DNA of 64,000 bases from Candidatus Rifleibacteriota bacterium (GTDB taxonomy: Bacteria; Muiribacteriota; Ozemobacteria; Ozemobacterales; Ozemobacteraceae), in assembly GCA_017417215.1 (NCBI GenBank), contig JAFPZP010000099.1, forward strand, positions 1 through 64,000. Direction: 5' to 3'. The translations under genes were made by a program, and so were the position numbers. Below the pieces are notes generated by a model. It saw only the letters and a program-made list of their open reading frames with translations, searched no databases and was not told the DNA's origin. Below are positions 34,321-42,012 of the stretch, in pieces; position 1 is the stretch's first letter, and each line of letters opens with the position of its first letter.

Positions 34321-34436
34321 TTCTCTAATTTCTCATCTCTAAAAGACCCCCTTTATTAAAGGGGGATGTCATGCCTTAGCATGACTGGGGGATTTTTGAG
34401 AAGTTTGCTTAACAGAAGGAAGAATAGTCCGAAGAC
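34321..34436. repeat. Mosaic intergenic repeat module, copy A
   Basis: A CCCCCTTTATTAAAGGGGG hairpin is followed by GTCATGCCTTAGCATGAC and GGGGGATTTTTGAGAAGTTTG, then a spacer ending in TCCGAAGACTT. The flanks and the end motif recur, reversed, at 36600-36777, and in part at 41341-41550. No protein is likely here. Confidence 0.75.
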
Positions 34437-34478
34437 TTATAGTGAAACAAAAACAATATCCAACTACAATAACTACAA

Positions 34479-34507
34479 AAAAAGCTTGGCATATAGCCAA
34501 GCTTTTT
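34479..34507 (-). terminator. Intrinsic terminator of hutU
   Basis: AAAAAGCTTGGC (34479-34490) and GCCAAGCTTTTT (34496-34507) form a perfect 12-bp stem. It is followed on the minus strand by a T-run, directly after the hutU stop codon. Confidence 0.92.
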
Positions 34508-34509
34508 CG

Positions 34510-36534
34510 TTACTTCTTAAACAACTCTGCTACAGCAGCCTTGATTTTATCTTCCTTTGGAATAAATGGTAAAGTTACGTGGTTGCCGTTTTTAGCTTTG
34601 TTGAACTGAGCTGTAACTTCAATTGCGTGTTCGTTTCTTGCCCAGGCACGTCTGGAAACACCGCACATGGTATCCCAAATCATTGAGCTTCTGATAACGT
34701 TGTCAATTCTTTCGCTGCCGTCAAGAACAAGACCGAAGCCACCATTGATTGATTTGCCGATTCCAACGCCACCGCCGTTGTGCAGAGAAATAAGGCTCAT
34801 TCCGCGGGCAGCATTACCTGCATAACAATGTGTTGCCATATCAGCCATAATGTTGCTTCCGTCTTTTATGTTAGCGGTTTCTCTGTATGGAGAGTCAGTT
34901 CCGCCTGTATCATGGTGGTCTCTACCAATCATAACCGGACCTATTTCGCCTTTTCTTACTAATTCGTTGAATTTCAAAGCGATATTTGCTCTGCCTTCTG
35001 CATCCTGATAAAGAATTCTGGCTTGAGTTCCAACTACAAGAGAGTTCTTTTCTGCATCGCGAATCCAGACGTAGTTGTCATGGTCTTGGGAACGACGGTT
35101 CGGGTCTATGCATGACATAGCCGCTTTGTCTGTTTTTACCAGATCTTCGTGCTTACCGCTTAAGCAGACCCATCTGAATGGGCCATAACCATAGTCGAAG
35201 AGTAGGGGACCCATAATATCTTCTACATAAGAAGGCCATATGAAGCCGTCTCTTGGATTTTCTCCGTTAGCACAGATTTCTTTAATACCTGCGTCAAAAA
35301 TGGCTCTCATAAATGAATTGCCGTAATCGAAGAAGTATGTGCCTCTTTCTGTCAGAGTTTTGATTGCTTTGAAATGAGCTTTAAGGCTTTCGTCTACTAG
35401 TTTTCTGAACTTAGCAGGGTCTTTATGAAGCATTTCTGTGCGTTCTTCAAATGTCAGCCCCTTGGGACAGTAACCACCGTCATAAACAGCATGACAAGAA
35501 GTCTGGTCAGAAAGCAATTCAACTTTTTTGTTGTTATTTACAGCATATTCAAGCAAATCTACTATATTGCCGTGGAAAGCAATAGAAGTAGTCTTTTTAG
35601 ATTCTATATGTTCGTCAGCAAGTTTGAAGGCTTCTTCAGGAGTTTCAGCAATCAAAGAAACCCAACCTTGTTTGTGTCTGGTTTCGATTCTAGACATATC
35701 AACTTCAGCAATAATGCCTACGCCATTAGCTATTTCAACTGCTTTTGGCTGAGCTCCGCTCATTCCACCCAAACCAGAAGAAACAAACAAGTGCCCGCTC
35801 AGGCCGTCTTCATCTTTAATACCAAGTTTCATTCTTCCAGCATTTAAAATAGTGTTGAATGTGCCGTGAACAATGCCTTGTGGACCAATATACATCCAGC
35901 CACCAGCAGTCATCTGACCGTAGTTAGATACGCCCAACTGCATAGCGCGATGCCATTCTTCCTGGTTGTCGAACATTCCGACCATCAGACCGTTGCTCAT
36001 AATAACTCTAGGAGCATTAGGACTGGATTTGAAAAGCCCTAGAGGGTGACCGGACATCATAACTAAAGTTCTATATTCATCAAGGTTTTCTAGGTATTTC
36101 TTTATTAGCCTGTATTGCATCCAGTTCTGGCAGACTTGACCTGTTTCGCCGTATGTAACCAGTTCATAGGGGTAAAGAGCAACTTCAAAGTCGAGATTGT
36201 TGTCAATCATGACCTGAAAAGCTTTGCCTTCAATACAATTGCTTTTGTATTCGTTTATTGGCTTGCCGTAGATTCTTCCTTCTGGTCTGAATCTGTAGCC
36301 ATAAATTCTGCCGCGAGTCTTCAATTCTTCTAAAAATTCAGGAATCAAAGCTTCATGAAGTTCTTCAGGAATGTATCTGAGAGCGTTTTTAAGAGCTATT
36401 TCTGTTTCGTGCTGGTTGAGCGTAAAACCTCTATCTGGTGCTCTTCTTATACCTTCAACAAATTTTGGGTATTCAGGCAATACGTTATCTAACTTAATCG
36501 TCATCGCTGAAGCAATAGTCTTATTGTCTAACAT
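34510..36534 (-). CDS. hutU: Urocanate hydratase
   Basis: 674 residues, the longer form of urocanase compared with about 555 residues in enteric bacteria. Recognisable blocks include MSGHPLGLFKSSPNAPRVI, YGQMTAGGWMYIGPQGIVHG, HLFVSSGLGGMSGAQPKA, ETRHKQGWVSLIAETPEEA and MIGRDHHDTGGTDSPYRET. A family-typical glycine-rich region binds the catalytic NAD+. It converts urocanate to imidazolone propionate in histidine breakdown. No other hut genes are in the window. GGGAGG precedes the ATG. It is flanked on both sides by the same palindromic repeat in inverted orientation, and nearby genes are unrelated. Confidence 0.96.
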   Translation of the reverse strand: MLDNKTIASAMTIKLDNVLPEYPKFVEGIRRAPDRGFTLNQHETEIALKNALRYIPEELHEALIPEFLEELKTRGRIYGYRFRPEGRIYGKPINEYKSNCIEGKAFQVMIDNNLDFEVALYPYELVTYGETGQVCQNWMQYRLIKKYLENLDEYRTLVMMSGHPLGLFKSSPNAPRVIMSNGLMVGMFDNQEEWHRAMQLGVSNYGQMTAGGWMYIGPQGIVHGTFNTILNAGRMKLGIKDEDGLSGHLFVSSGLGGMSGAQPKAVEIANGVGIIAEVDMSRIETRHKQGWVSLIAETPEEAFKLADEHIESKKTTSIAFHGNIVDLLEYAVNNNKKVELLSDQTSCHAVYDGGYCPKGLTFEERTEMLHKDPAKFRKLVDESLKAHFKAIKTLTERGTYFFDYGNSFMRAIFDAGIKEICANGENPRDGFIWPSYVEDIMGPLLFDYGYGPFRWVCLSGKHEDLVKTDKAAMSCIDPNRRSQDHDNYVWIRDAEKNSLVVGTQARILYQDAEGRANIALKFNELVRKGEIGPVMIGRDHHDTGGTDSPYRETANIKDGSNIMADMATHCYAGNAARGMSLISLHNGGGVGIGKSINGGFGLVLDGSERIDNVIRSSMIWDTMCGVSRRAWARNEHAIEVTAQFNKAKNGNHVTLPFIPKEDKIKAAVAELFKK

Positions 36535-36599
36535 CGAAAACCTCCCTTAATCAACTCTAAACAATTTAGTATATTTTTATTTTTTATTCAAGAACAGCA

Positions 36600-36777
36600 A
36601 ATTTTGAAAACTGAGAAATGAGAATTGAGAAATGAGAATTGAGAAATGAGACATGAGACAGTCTTCGGACTTAACTTTTTACTGCTTGGCAAAGTTCTCA
36701 AAAATCCCCTAGGCTGCTAATGCAGCCGTTCCCCTTTGATAAAAGGGGATTTTTTAGAGATAACAGAGATAAGAGAA
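36600..36777. repeat. Mosaic intergenic repeat module, copy B (inverted to copy A)
   Basis: From the left: degenerate direct repeats of GAGAAATGAGAATT (about 36611-36657), then AGTCTTCGGACTTAA, TTCTCAAAAATCCCC, the hairpin AGGCTGCTAATGCAGCCG and CCCCTTTGATAAAAGGGG. Reversed, this matches copy A at both ends, with a different central hairpin. Between the hutU start and 36600 only AT-rich sequence is seen. Confidence 0.7.
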
Positions 36778-36853
36778 ATCTACCCTTTGTCATAAAACGT
36801 ATAGCGTATGGGCTTTAGCCCTGAAAGCTATACGTTTATGACAATGGGTAGAC
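36778..36853. repeat. 76-bp palindromic repeat, copy B
   Basis: Reverse-complementing this interval gives nearly the sequence at 34244-34320, with only a few mismatches. It has the same nested inverted-repeat structure with GGGCT-TT-AGCCC at the centre. Degenerate ATCTTC-type repeats follow to about 36900. Confidence 0.9.
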
Positions 36854-36903
36854 TACAAATTTCCATCTTCCATCTTCTAACTTCTATCTTTATATCTTTT
36901 AGC

Positions 36904-36932
36904 TTGACTATAGGTGAAATGGTTGTTAGAAT
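36904..36932 (+). promoter_or_regulatory. Sigma-70-type promoter of metK
   Basis: TTGACT (36904-36909) and TAGAAT (36927-36932) are 17 bases apart, about 28 bases before the metK start. The short leader leaves no room for a SAM riboswitch. Confidence 0.75.
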
Positions 36933-36960
36933 ACGGGCACTTAAGGTTGGAGGCTGTAAA

Positions 36961-38136
36961 ATGAAAAAATATTTTTTTACCTCTGAATCAGTAACTGAAG
37001 GCCATCCAGATAAGGTAGCCGATCAGATTTCTGATGCAGTTCTCGATGCAATTCTCGCAAAGGATCCAATGGGTCGTGTAGCTTGCGAAACTGCTGTAAC
37101 AACCGGTTTAGCTATGGTTATGGGCGAAATCACTACAAAGTGCTATGTTGACGTTCAGTCTATTGCTCGTAAAGTCATTACTGATATCGGTTATACCAAT
37201 GCTGATTACGGTATTGACGGAAAAAGCTGCGGCGTTATCGTAAGCTTAGACGAACAATCACCAGATATCGCACAGGGTGTTAATCACGCTCAAGATGGTT
37301 CTGACAAGGATGAAAATCTTAATGTTGGTGCTGGCGACCAGGGTATGATGGTAGGCTTTGCCTGCAATGAAACTCCTGATTATATGCCTGCTCCTCTTTA
37401 TTATGCTCACAAAATGTGTCAGAAATTGGCCGAAGTCCGCAAACAGAATGTTGTTAACTATTTGAGACCGGACGGCAAAGGCCAAGTTACTGTTGAATAT
37501 CATGACGGCAAGGTTGCCAGAATTGATGCAGTTGTCCTTTCTACTCAGCATAATCCAGATGTTACACACGAAACTATCGAAAAAGACATGATAGAAAAGG
37601 TTATCAAACAGGTTATTCCTGCTGAACTTATCGATGATAAGACTAAGTTCTTTGTTAACCCAACAGGTCGTTTCGTAGTTGGTGGACCACAGGGTGACTC
37701 TGGTCTGACAGGCCGCAAGATTATCGTTGATACTTACGGTGGAATGGCAGCTCATGGCGGTGGAGCTTTTTCTGGTAAAGACCCGACAAAGGTTGACCGC
37801 TCTGGTGCTTATATGGGCAGATACATTGCAAAGAATCTTGTTGCCGCTGGCGTTGCAGACAAAGTTGAACTTCAGATAGCTTATGCTATTGGTGTTGCAA
37901 AACCAATGTCTGTTCATGTAGATACTCACGGAACTGGCAAGATTGACGAATCTAAGATTGAAGAAATCATCAATAAAGTATTTGACCTTAGACCAGGTGC
38001 CATTATCAAGAATCTTGATTTGAGAAGACCAATTTATCGTCAGACTGCTTCATATGGTCATTTCGGCCGTGGCGAACTCAATCTTCCATGGGAAAGACTA
38101 GATAAGGTTGAAGAAATCAAGAAACTAGCTTTCTAA
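36961..38136 (+). CDS. metK: S-adenosylmethionine synthetase
   Basis: 391 residues from the ATG at 36961, which has GGAGG about 8 bases upstream. The longer frame to 36808 would begin inside the palindromic repeat and is not used. Motifs: [21 protein letters not shown] at the N-terminus (split here by one residue from the usual), [12 protein letters not shown] near 120-131, and [16 protein letters not shown] near 265-280, all family signatures for ATP and methionine binding. It makes S-adenosylmethionine from methionine and ATP, the cofactor for the methyltransferases and radical SAM enzymes in the window. Single gene with its own promoter and terminator. Confidence 0.98.
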   Translation: MKKYFFTSESVTEGHPDKVADQISDAVLDAILAKDPMGRVACETAVTTGLAMVMGEITTKCYVDVQSIARKVITDIGYTNADYGIDGKSCGVIVSLDEQSPDIAQGVNHAQDGSDKDENLNVGAGDQGMMVGFACNETPDYMPAPLYYAHKMCQKLAEVRKQNVVNYLRPDGKGQVTVEYHDGKVARIDAVVLSTQHNPDVTHETIEKDMIEKVIKQVIPAELIDDKTKFFVNPTGRFVVGGPQGDSGLTGRKIIVDTYGGMAAHGGGAFSGKDPTKVDRSGAYMGRYIAKNLVAAGVADKVELQIAYAIGVAKPMSVHVDTHGTGKIDESKIEEIINKVFDLRPGAIIKNLDLRRPIYRQTASYGHFGRGELNLPWERLDKVEEIKKLAF

Positions 38137-38151
38137 GGATAAGGCTTAAAT

Positions 38152-38182
38152 AAAAAAACGCTTGTATTACAAGCGTTTTTTT
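38152..38182 (+). terminator. Intrinsic terminator of metK
   Basis: AAAAAAACGCTTG (38152-38164) and CAAGCGTTTTTTT (38170-38182) form a 13-bp stem with a T-run, 15 bases after the metK stop. Confidence 0.92.
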
Positions 38183-38203
38183 GTTTATGTTGTTATTAGC
38201 AAT

Positions 38204-38998
38204 ATGAAATATAAAATATACTTCATAACTATATTATTCCTTTTAACAAGCTTGTCTGCCGTTATGGCGGCTGAAGGCAACCGTTTGTTGCCTGTTTTGG
38301 TATATCACCATATACAAGACCCAGTAAAATCTGATGTTTCATGTACTCCCTCAATGTTTGAGGCCCAAATGATAGCTCTTAAAGAAGCTGGGTTTACTCC
38401 ACTAACAATTCCTCAGACTCGTTCATTCTTGGCAGGAACTCTTTCCCAAAGTATAAAAAAGCCTGTTCTTATTACTTTTGATGATGGGTATGAAAGTCTT
38501 TACAATTATGCTTTACCTGTTTCTATTAAGCATAGAATTCCTATGACTGTTTTTATTATAACTTCGAGAATAGGTCAAAAACCTCAGTTTTCCAAATACC
38601 TTAATGAGTCTCAGATTAAAGAGATGAATGCTAGCGGTTTCTGGTATTTTGGCTCACATTCTCATAATTTGCATACTGAAAGTATTAGAATTTATAATGC
38701 TTTTGGTGGAGGGAAAGTAAATCCGGTATTAGAGGAACTTAGAGATGATTTGGTCGCTTCTTCCAAATGCCTTGAAGGAATTTTGGGCATTCCTACAGAA
38801 ATAATTGCCTGGCCATATGGGAAATTTAATAGCGAATATACTGCTATTGCAAGGTTAGTTGGATATAAAATGCATTTTACAAGTCATTATGGCTATAATG
38901 AACCTTGTTCGAATCCATATTCTATAAAGCGTATTCCTGTTTCTGCCAGAGATACTGCAGCTTCAGTAGTAAAAAAATGTAAGGGCAGACAGCGCTAA
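38204..38998 (+). CDS. Secreted polysaccharide deacetylase (CE4/NodB fold)
   Basis: 264 residues from the ATG at 38204. That start gives a good signal peptide (ITILFLLTSLSAVMA), whereas the longer frame would start inside the metK terminator. Catalytic motifs: ITFDDGYESLY near residues 92-102 with the base Asp and metal Asp, GSHSHNLHTE near 148-157 with the two metal His, and AWPYGKFN near 207. Such enzymes remove acetyl groups from peptidoglycan, chitin or other surface glycans. No Shine-Dalgarno is obvious. It lies only 22 bases after the metK terminator, so its promoter must overlap that region, or it depends on read-through. Confidence 0.88.
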   Translation: MKYKIYFITILFLLTSLSAVMAAEGNRLLPVLVYHHIQDPVKSDVSCTPSMFEAQMIALKEAGFTPLTIPQTRSFLAGTLSQSIKKPVLITFDDGYESLYNYALPVSIKHRIPMTVFIITSRIGQKPQFSKYLNESQIKEMNASGFWYFGSHSHNLHTESIRIYNAFGGGKVNPVLEELRDDLVASSKCLEGILGIPTEIIAWPYGKFNSEYTAIARLVGYKMHFTSHYGYNEPCSNPYSIKRIPVSARDTAASVVKKCKGRQR

Positions 38999-39070
38999 AT
39001 TAAATTTAAACTATATTTTTATTATAGTGAATTATTAATTCTAAGTTGTAAGACTATTAATTACTTATAA

Positions 39071-39102
39071 AAAAAGCATCAATTATAAAATTGATGCTTT
39101 TT
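39071..39102. terminator. Bidirectional intrinsic terminator
   Basis: AAAAAGCATCAATT (39071-39084) and AATTGATGCTTTTT (39089-39102) form a perfect 14-bp stem between the convergent deacetylase and HAMP protein genes. Confidence 0.92.
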
Positions 39103-39147
39103 ATAATCTTAGGAAGTCTCTATTATTATAATACTTAAGAAGTTTCT

Positions 39148-39870
39148 TTATTCTTTCTTTTCAGAATCTTCTTTCTTTTCAGAATCTTCTTTCTTTTCAG
39201 AATCTTCTTTCTTTTCAAGATCTTCTTTGTTTTCGAGATCTTCTTTGTCTTCTAAATCTTCTTCAGAATCATCTTCGTCTTCTATTCTATTATGACGTTC
39301 TTTTTCCAGGATAAAAGACTGTAAAGTTTCTTCAATTGAACTAAGTTTTACTAAGACATCATCTAGTTTTGTTGTATCTTTTGAATTTTTAACACTTTCA
39401 ATGCCTTCTTTAACTTCCATTGTTGATTCTTTTAAACTAACAATTTTGTTACGAAGTCCCATTGTCATTTCATTCATTGAATCTGCTAAGTCTTTGAGTT
39501 CGTCTCTTTGTCTTAGTTTAATGAAATTGGTGAGGTCGCCTTCCCCAATACCTCTAGCAACACGTTCCATTCTGTAAACTGGACCTGCTATTGTATGGGT
39601 TATTTTTATACATAAGAAAGCTACTATAAAAATACTAACTAGCTCTGAGATTAAAACACCAGGTAGTAATACTCTTGTTAATTGGTTTACTTCTATTGGA
39701 AGTTTGTATTCGTCGGTAAAAAGTCTATCTAACCCTTCATGAGAACATAGATAGGTTAACCCTCCGACTAGATTTGCAACAATAATGACAAGAAGTATCA
39801 TTATTGCTGTTAACCTGCTTTGGAAGCCAGGTTTAATAAAATATTTTTTGCGTTGCCTAATAACAGACAT
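39148..39870 (-). CDS. HAMP-domain membrane protein with repetitive acidic tail
   Basis: 240 residues. Two membrane helices at about 18-38 and 68-90 enclose a short periplasmic loop. A HAMP domain follows (AGPVYRMERVARGIGEGDLTNFIKL) with a helical stretch (DELKDLADSMNEMTMGLRNKI). There is no methyl-accepting or kinase domain. The last 45 residues are a repeat of about six residues, (K-K-E-D-S-E), coded by 18-bp tandem repeats that run into the stop codon. AGGAGG precedes the ATG. Perhaps a signalling scaffold; function unknown. Copy number of the tail may vary between strains. Confidence 0.8.
   Translation of the reverse strand: MSVIRQRKKYFIKPGFQSRLTAIMILLVIIVANLVGGLTYLCSHEGLDRLFTDEYKLPIEVNQLTRVLLPGVLISELVSIFIVAFLCIKITHTIAGPVYRMERVARGIGEGDLTNFIKLRQRDELKDLADSMNEMTMGLRNKIVSLKESTMEVKEGIESVKNSKDTTKLDDVLVKLSSIEETLQSFILEKERHNRIEDEDDSEEDLEDKEDLENKEDLEKKEDSEKKEDSEKKEDSEKKE
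39151..39258. repeat. 18-bp tandem repeat coding the C-terminal tail
   Basis: Three identical copies of TTCTTTCTTTTCAGAATC (39151-39204) are followed by three progressively diverged copies (39205-39258). The unit is 18 bases, so gain or loss keeps the frame. Identity is highest next to the stop codon. Confidence 0.95.
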
Positions 39871-39948
39871 AGGGAATCCTCCTAAGACTTTATACTAAAT
39901 TAACACAGCTTTTGTATACTTTCAATTATTTCTCTTCAAAATAAATAG

Positions 39949-40389
39949 CTAAATATTATTACTGTCTGTCGCTAGTTCATTTTCTTCGTAATAATAAATT
40001 TCATCGGCTTTTTCTATTTCTTCGGTTTCTGCAAGTAAATCCATCAGTTGGTTTTCAACTTGATTTTCATTCGGATTTGAGTCTTCTGCATCTTTCCATT
40101 CTATTTCTAATTTTGAATTTTCTGGAAGTGCATCATCGGTTAAAAAGCTGGAATAGTCGATCTGATTGTCTTTGGTAATAGTGTTTCTGCGAGAATCTAA
40201 TGGTTCGGCAACACCTTCAGGTGTTCCGACTAGAAGATCTATTTCTTTAACTGAAAGAATGTTTTGTTTTTTATCTGTATTATTGTCGGTTGAGTATAGT
40301 TCATCTGTAAAATCTTGATTGTGGGCAGAACATTGACTATAAATGAAAAATATTGTTATAGCTGCAATAATATATTTTAAATATTTCAT
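39949..40389 (-). CDS. Secreted acidic protein of unknown function
   Basis: 146 residues. The N-terminal 22 residues (YIIAAITIFFIYSQCSA region) are a signal peptide, possibly with Cys20 as a lipid attachment site. The mature part is very acidic and Asn/Asp/Glu-rich, with no recognisable domain. It lies 78 bases upstream of the HAMP protein gene on the same strand and may be co-transcribed. Function unknown. Confidence 0.65.
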   Translation of the reverse strand: MKYLKYIIAAITIFFIYSQCSAHNQDFTDELYSTDNNTDKKQNILSVKEIDLLVGTPEGVAEPLDSRRNTITKDNQIDYSSFLTDDALPENSKLEIEWKDAEDSNPNENQVENQLMDLLAETEEIEKADEIYYYEENELATDSNNI

Positions 40390-40558
40390 CTTTTATTCAA
40401 TGTCTCCTGTTTTTTAAAGCTTTTTATTTATATTAAGTTAATTATTCGGGTGTTTTACTTTTTTTGACCTAAATAACTATATAAGGTATCGGCATTTTTT
40501 CTTTACAGAATGATTAGCTTTTGGTAAAAATCATAATAGAATATGAATTTAGGGGCTA

Positions 40559-41239
40559 ATGATGAATAAATATTTATTTCGATACGGCTTTGTTAAGGGA
40601 AAAGAAATCCGTTATAACATTCTTACAACTGGTAGTTTTAAACTTTCAGGTCCGGCAGGTGAATCTTCTACTCCCATAGATATTGAGATGATTATAAGTC
40701 AGCATATAGAAGATTGTGATGAAAATAAGGCTATAATAAAGGTTTGTATCGAAAAAGTTAATGCCAATTGCGATATTCCCCAAGAAAATATGCCAGAAGT
40801 TGGCAAAAGCTATATCATGGAAACTGATTCATTAGGCAACTGTAATTGGGTTGACGGCAAAGCAGGCTGGCAGGGCGCAGAACATTCTTTGATGAGATTC
40901 CCAGAAGAAGAAATAGAAATTGGTGATACCTGGGTTCAAAAAGTTGAAGAAGCTGCAGGCTCCGCTCCTCCATTTTATAACAGATACAGATTAAATGGCC
41001 GTGATAGACGAAATCCTGATTTAATCATTTTTTCTTCTGAAATATATTCCGGTCATCCGGATAAGCCTCAAAGCCAAAATCTTGGAAAGAGTAATTTTAC
41101 TTTTAATCTCGCAGACAAATGGCTTCAGGATTCAGAAGTTAGAATCAAGCATGAATATATGTTCCCTGTTCCTCAAAGACCAGATATTCTTCTCAAAGGT
41201 AAAACTGTTCTGAACGTTGATATGGAAAGAATACTCTAA
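40559..41239 (+). CDS. Hypothetical protein, beta-rich
   Basis: 226 residues (225 if the second of two adjacent ATGs is used). No signal peptide. Alternating polar and hydrophobic residues suggest a mostly beta structure (IRYNILTTGSFKLSG, then IEIGDTWVQKVEE, and a C-terminal LKGKTVLNVDMERIL). The layout is reminiscent of DUF6263-like proteins, which lack a known function, but this is uncertain. An AGGGG motif precedes the ATG. Single gene, followed by two strong hairpins. Confidence 0.65.
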   Translation: MMNKYLFRYGFVKGKEIRYNILTTGSFKLSGPAGESSTPIDIEMIISQHIEDCDENKAIIKVCIEKVNANCDIPQENMPEVGKSYIMETDSLGNCNWVDGKAGWQGAEHSLMRFPEEEIEIGDTWVQKVEEAAGSAPPFYNRYRLNGRDRRNPDLIIFSSEIYSGHPDKPQSQNLGKSNFTFNLADKWLQDSEVRIKHEYMFPVPQRPDILLKGKTVLNVDMERIL

Positions 41240-41245
41240 ACACAT

Positions 41246-41286
41246 AGCCAAGCGAAGCTTGGCTGCAAAAAGGCTTTGCCTTTTGG
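41246..41286 (+). terminator. Double hairpin downstream of 40559-41239
   Basis: AGCCAAGC-GAA-GCTTGGCT (41246-41264) is a perfect 8-bp hairpin. It is followed by AAAAGGC-TTT-GCCTTTT (41268-41284), whose 3' arm holds a T-run. Together they probably end the upstream transcript and may belong to the intergenic repeat family. Confidence 0.6.
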
Positions 41287-41340
41287 CTTGGGCTTAGGGA
41301 AAAGGGAATTGGGAATTAGGAGTGAGGAATTAAAATTCTC

Positions 41341-41550
41341 TTTTTTAAAAGGGAACGGCTACGAAGTAGCCAAGGGGATTTTCGCGGGGTTGAATAAGCA
41401 GTACGAAGCCAAGTCCGAAAACTGTTGTTTAAAATCCCCCAGTCTCCGATTGCTACGCAATCAGCCCCTTCAGTCTCGCTTTGCTCGCCAGCTTCCCCAC
41501 TATTGTGGGGCAGCATCAGCATGATATCCCCCTTTACAAAAGGGGGCTTT
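41341..41550. repeat. Mosaic intergenic repeat module, copy C
   Basis: TTAAAAGGGAACGGCTACGAAGTAGCC, a GGGGATTTTC block and AAGTCCGAAAACT correspond to the reverse of copy B. Then follows AATCCCCCAGTC, a series of small hairpins (GATTGC-TAC-GCAATC, CCCCAC-TATT-GTGGGG and others) and CCCCCTTTACAAAAGGGGG, the reverse of copy A with extra hairpins in the centre. It is flanked by degenerate ATCTT-type repeats to about 41610. No gene is seen between 41240 and 41674. Confidence 0.7.
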
Positions 41551-41622
41551 AATGAATTGCCAATCAATCTTATATCTTAAATCTTATATCTTCTATCTTA
41601 ATATCTAGTTTCAAAAAAATAC

Positions 41623-41651
41623 TTGACTTTTGAGATGAATTCCCTTAAAAT
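41623..41651 (+). promoter_or_regulatory. Sigma-70-type promoter of tRNA-Leu(CAG)
   Basis: TTGACT (41623-41628) and TAAAAT (41646-41651) are 17 bases apart, 23 bases before the tRNA. Layout is as for the other tRNA-Leu gene. Confidence 0.75.
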
Positions 41652-41674
41652 ATTTTGCACTTGAGATGTCGTCT

Positions 41675-41759
41675 GCCCAGATGGTGAAATTGGCAAACAC
41701 GCAAGATTCAGGTTCTTGTGTCCGTATAGGACTTGCGGGTTCAAGTCCCGCTCCGGGCA
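41675..41759 (+). tRNA. tRNA-Leu (anticodon CAG)
   Basis: Type II tRNA with a long variable arm. The anticodon stem CAAGA/TCTTG encloses TTCAGGT, giving CAG at 41709-41711. The T arm has GCGGGTTCAAGTCCCGC. The acceptor GCCCAGA (41675-41681) faces TCCGGGC (41752-41758) with one A-C mismatch at the fifth pair. Discriminator A at 41759 is followed by CCG, so only part of the CCA end is encoded. Confidence 0.92.
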
Positions 41760-41832
41760 CCGTTTCATTCGTAAATTAACTTTGTTTGCGATGAATAGTC
41801 CTTTTAACAGCAAGCAGAGATTACATATATTC

Positions 41833-41862
41833 AAAACCCCGTATAAATCCATACGGGGTTTT
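41833..41862 (+). terminator. Intrinsic terminator downstream of tRNA-Leu(CAG)
   Basis: AAAACCCCGTAT (41833-41844) and ATACGGGGTTTT (41851-41862) form a perfect 12-bp stem with a six-base loop. Confidence 0.92.
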
Positions 41863-42012
41863 CCATTTTAGGTTTTTAACAAGCTTTATTCGGCTTTTCC
41901 CTTCTTTATAAATAAAAATCTTTATTAGCAATAAAAACTTTGCTAGTAGTATAATGATATACGTATTTTATTGATTAAAGTCAGTTTTTTTATAAAACAG
42001 AGGTGGAACAGA

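Noticed and set aside
34366-34572. 68-residue plus-strand ORF
   Set aside because: It runs from repeat copy A through the hutU terminator into hutU antisense.
34244-36853. Composite transposon carrying hutU
   Set aside because: The inverted repeats are present, but no transposase and no target-site duplications were seen, so only the repeat pair is reported.
36808-36960. N-terminal extension of metK
   Set aside because: It would begin inside a palindromic repeat and upstream of the promoter. The ATG at 36961 has GGAGG and matches the family start.
36853-36960. SAM riboswitch before metK
   Set aside because: The promoter at 36904-36932 leaves a leader of about 25 bases, too short for one.
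37258-37929. 223-residue minus-strand ORF
   Set aside because: Antisense shadow of metK.
39151-39258. CRISPR-like array
   Set aside because: The 18-bp units are directly adjacent without spacers and are coding.
41276-41567. Overlapping ORFs of 82 and 83 residues on both strands in the intergenic repeat
   Set aside because: They translate hairpin repeats, lack ribosome binding sites, and mirror each other on both strands.
41598-41852. 84-residue minus-strand ORF over tRNA-Leu(CAG)
   Set aside because: Most of it is the antisense of the tRNA and its terminator.
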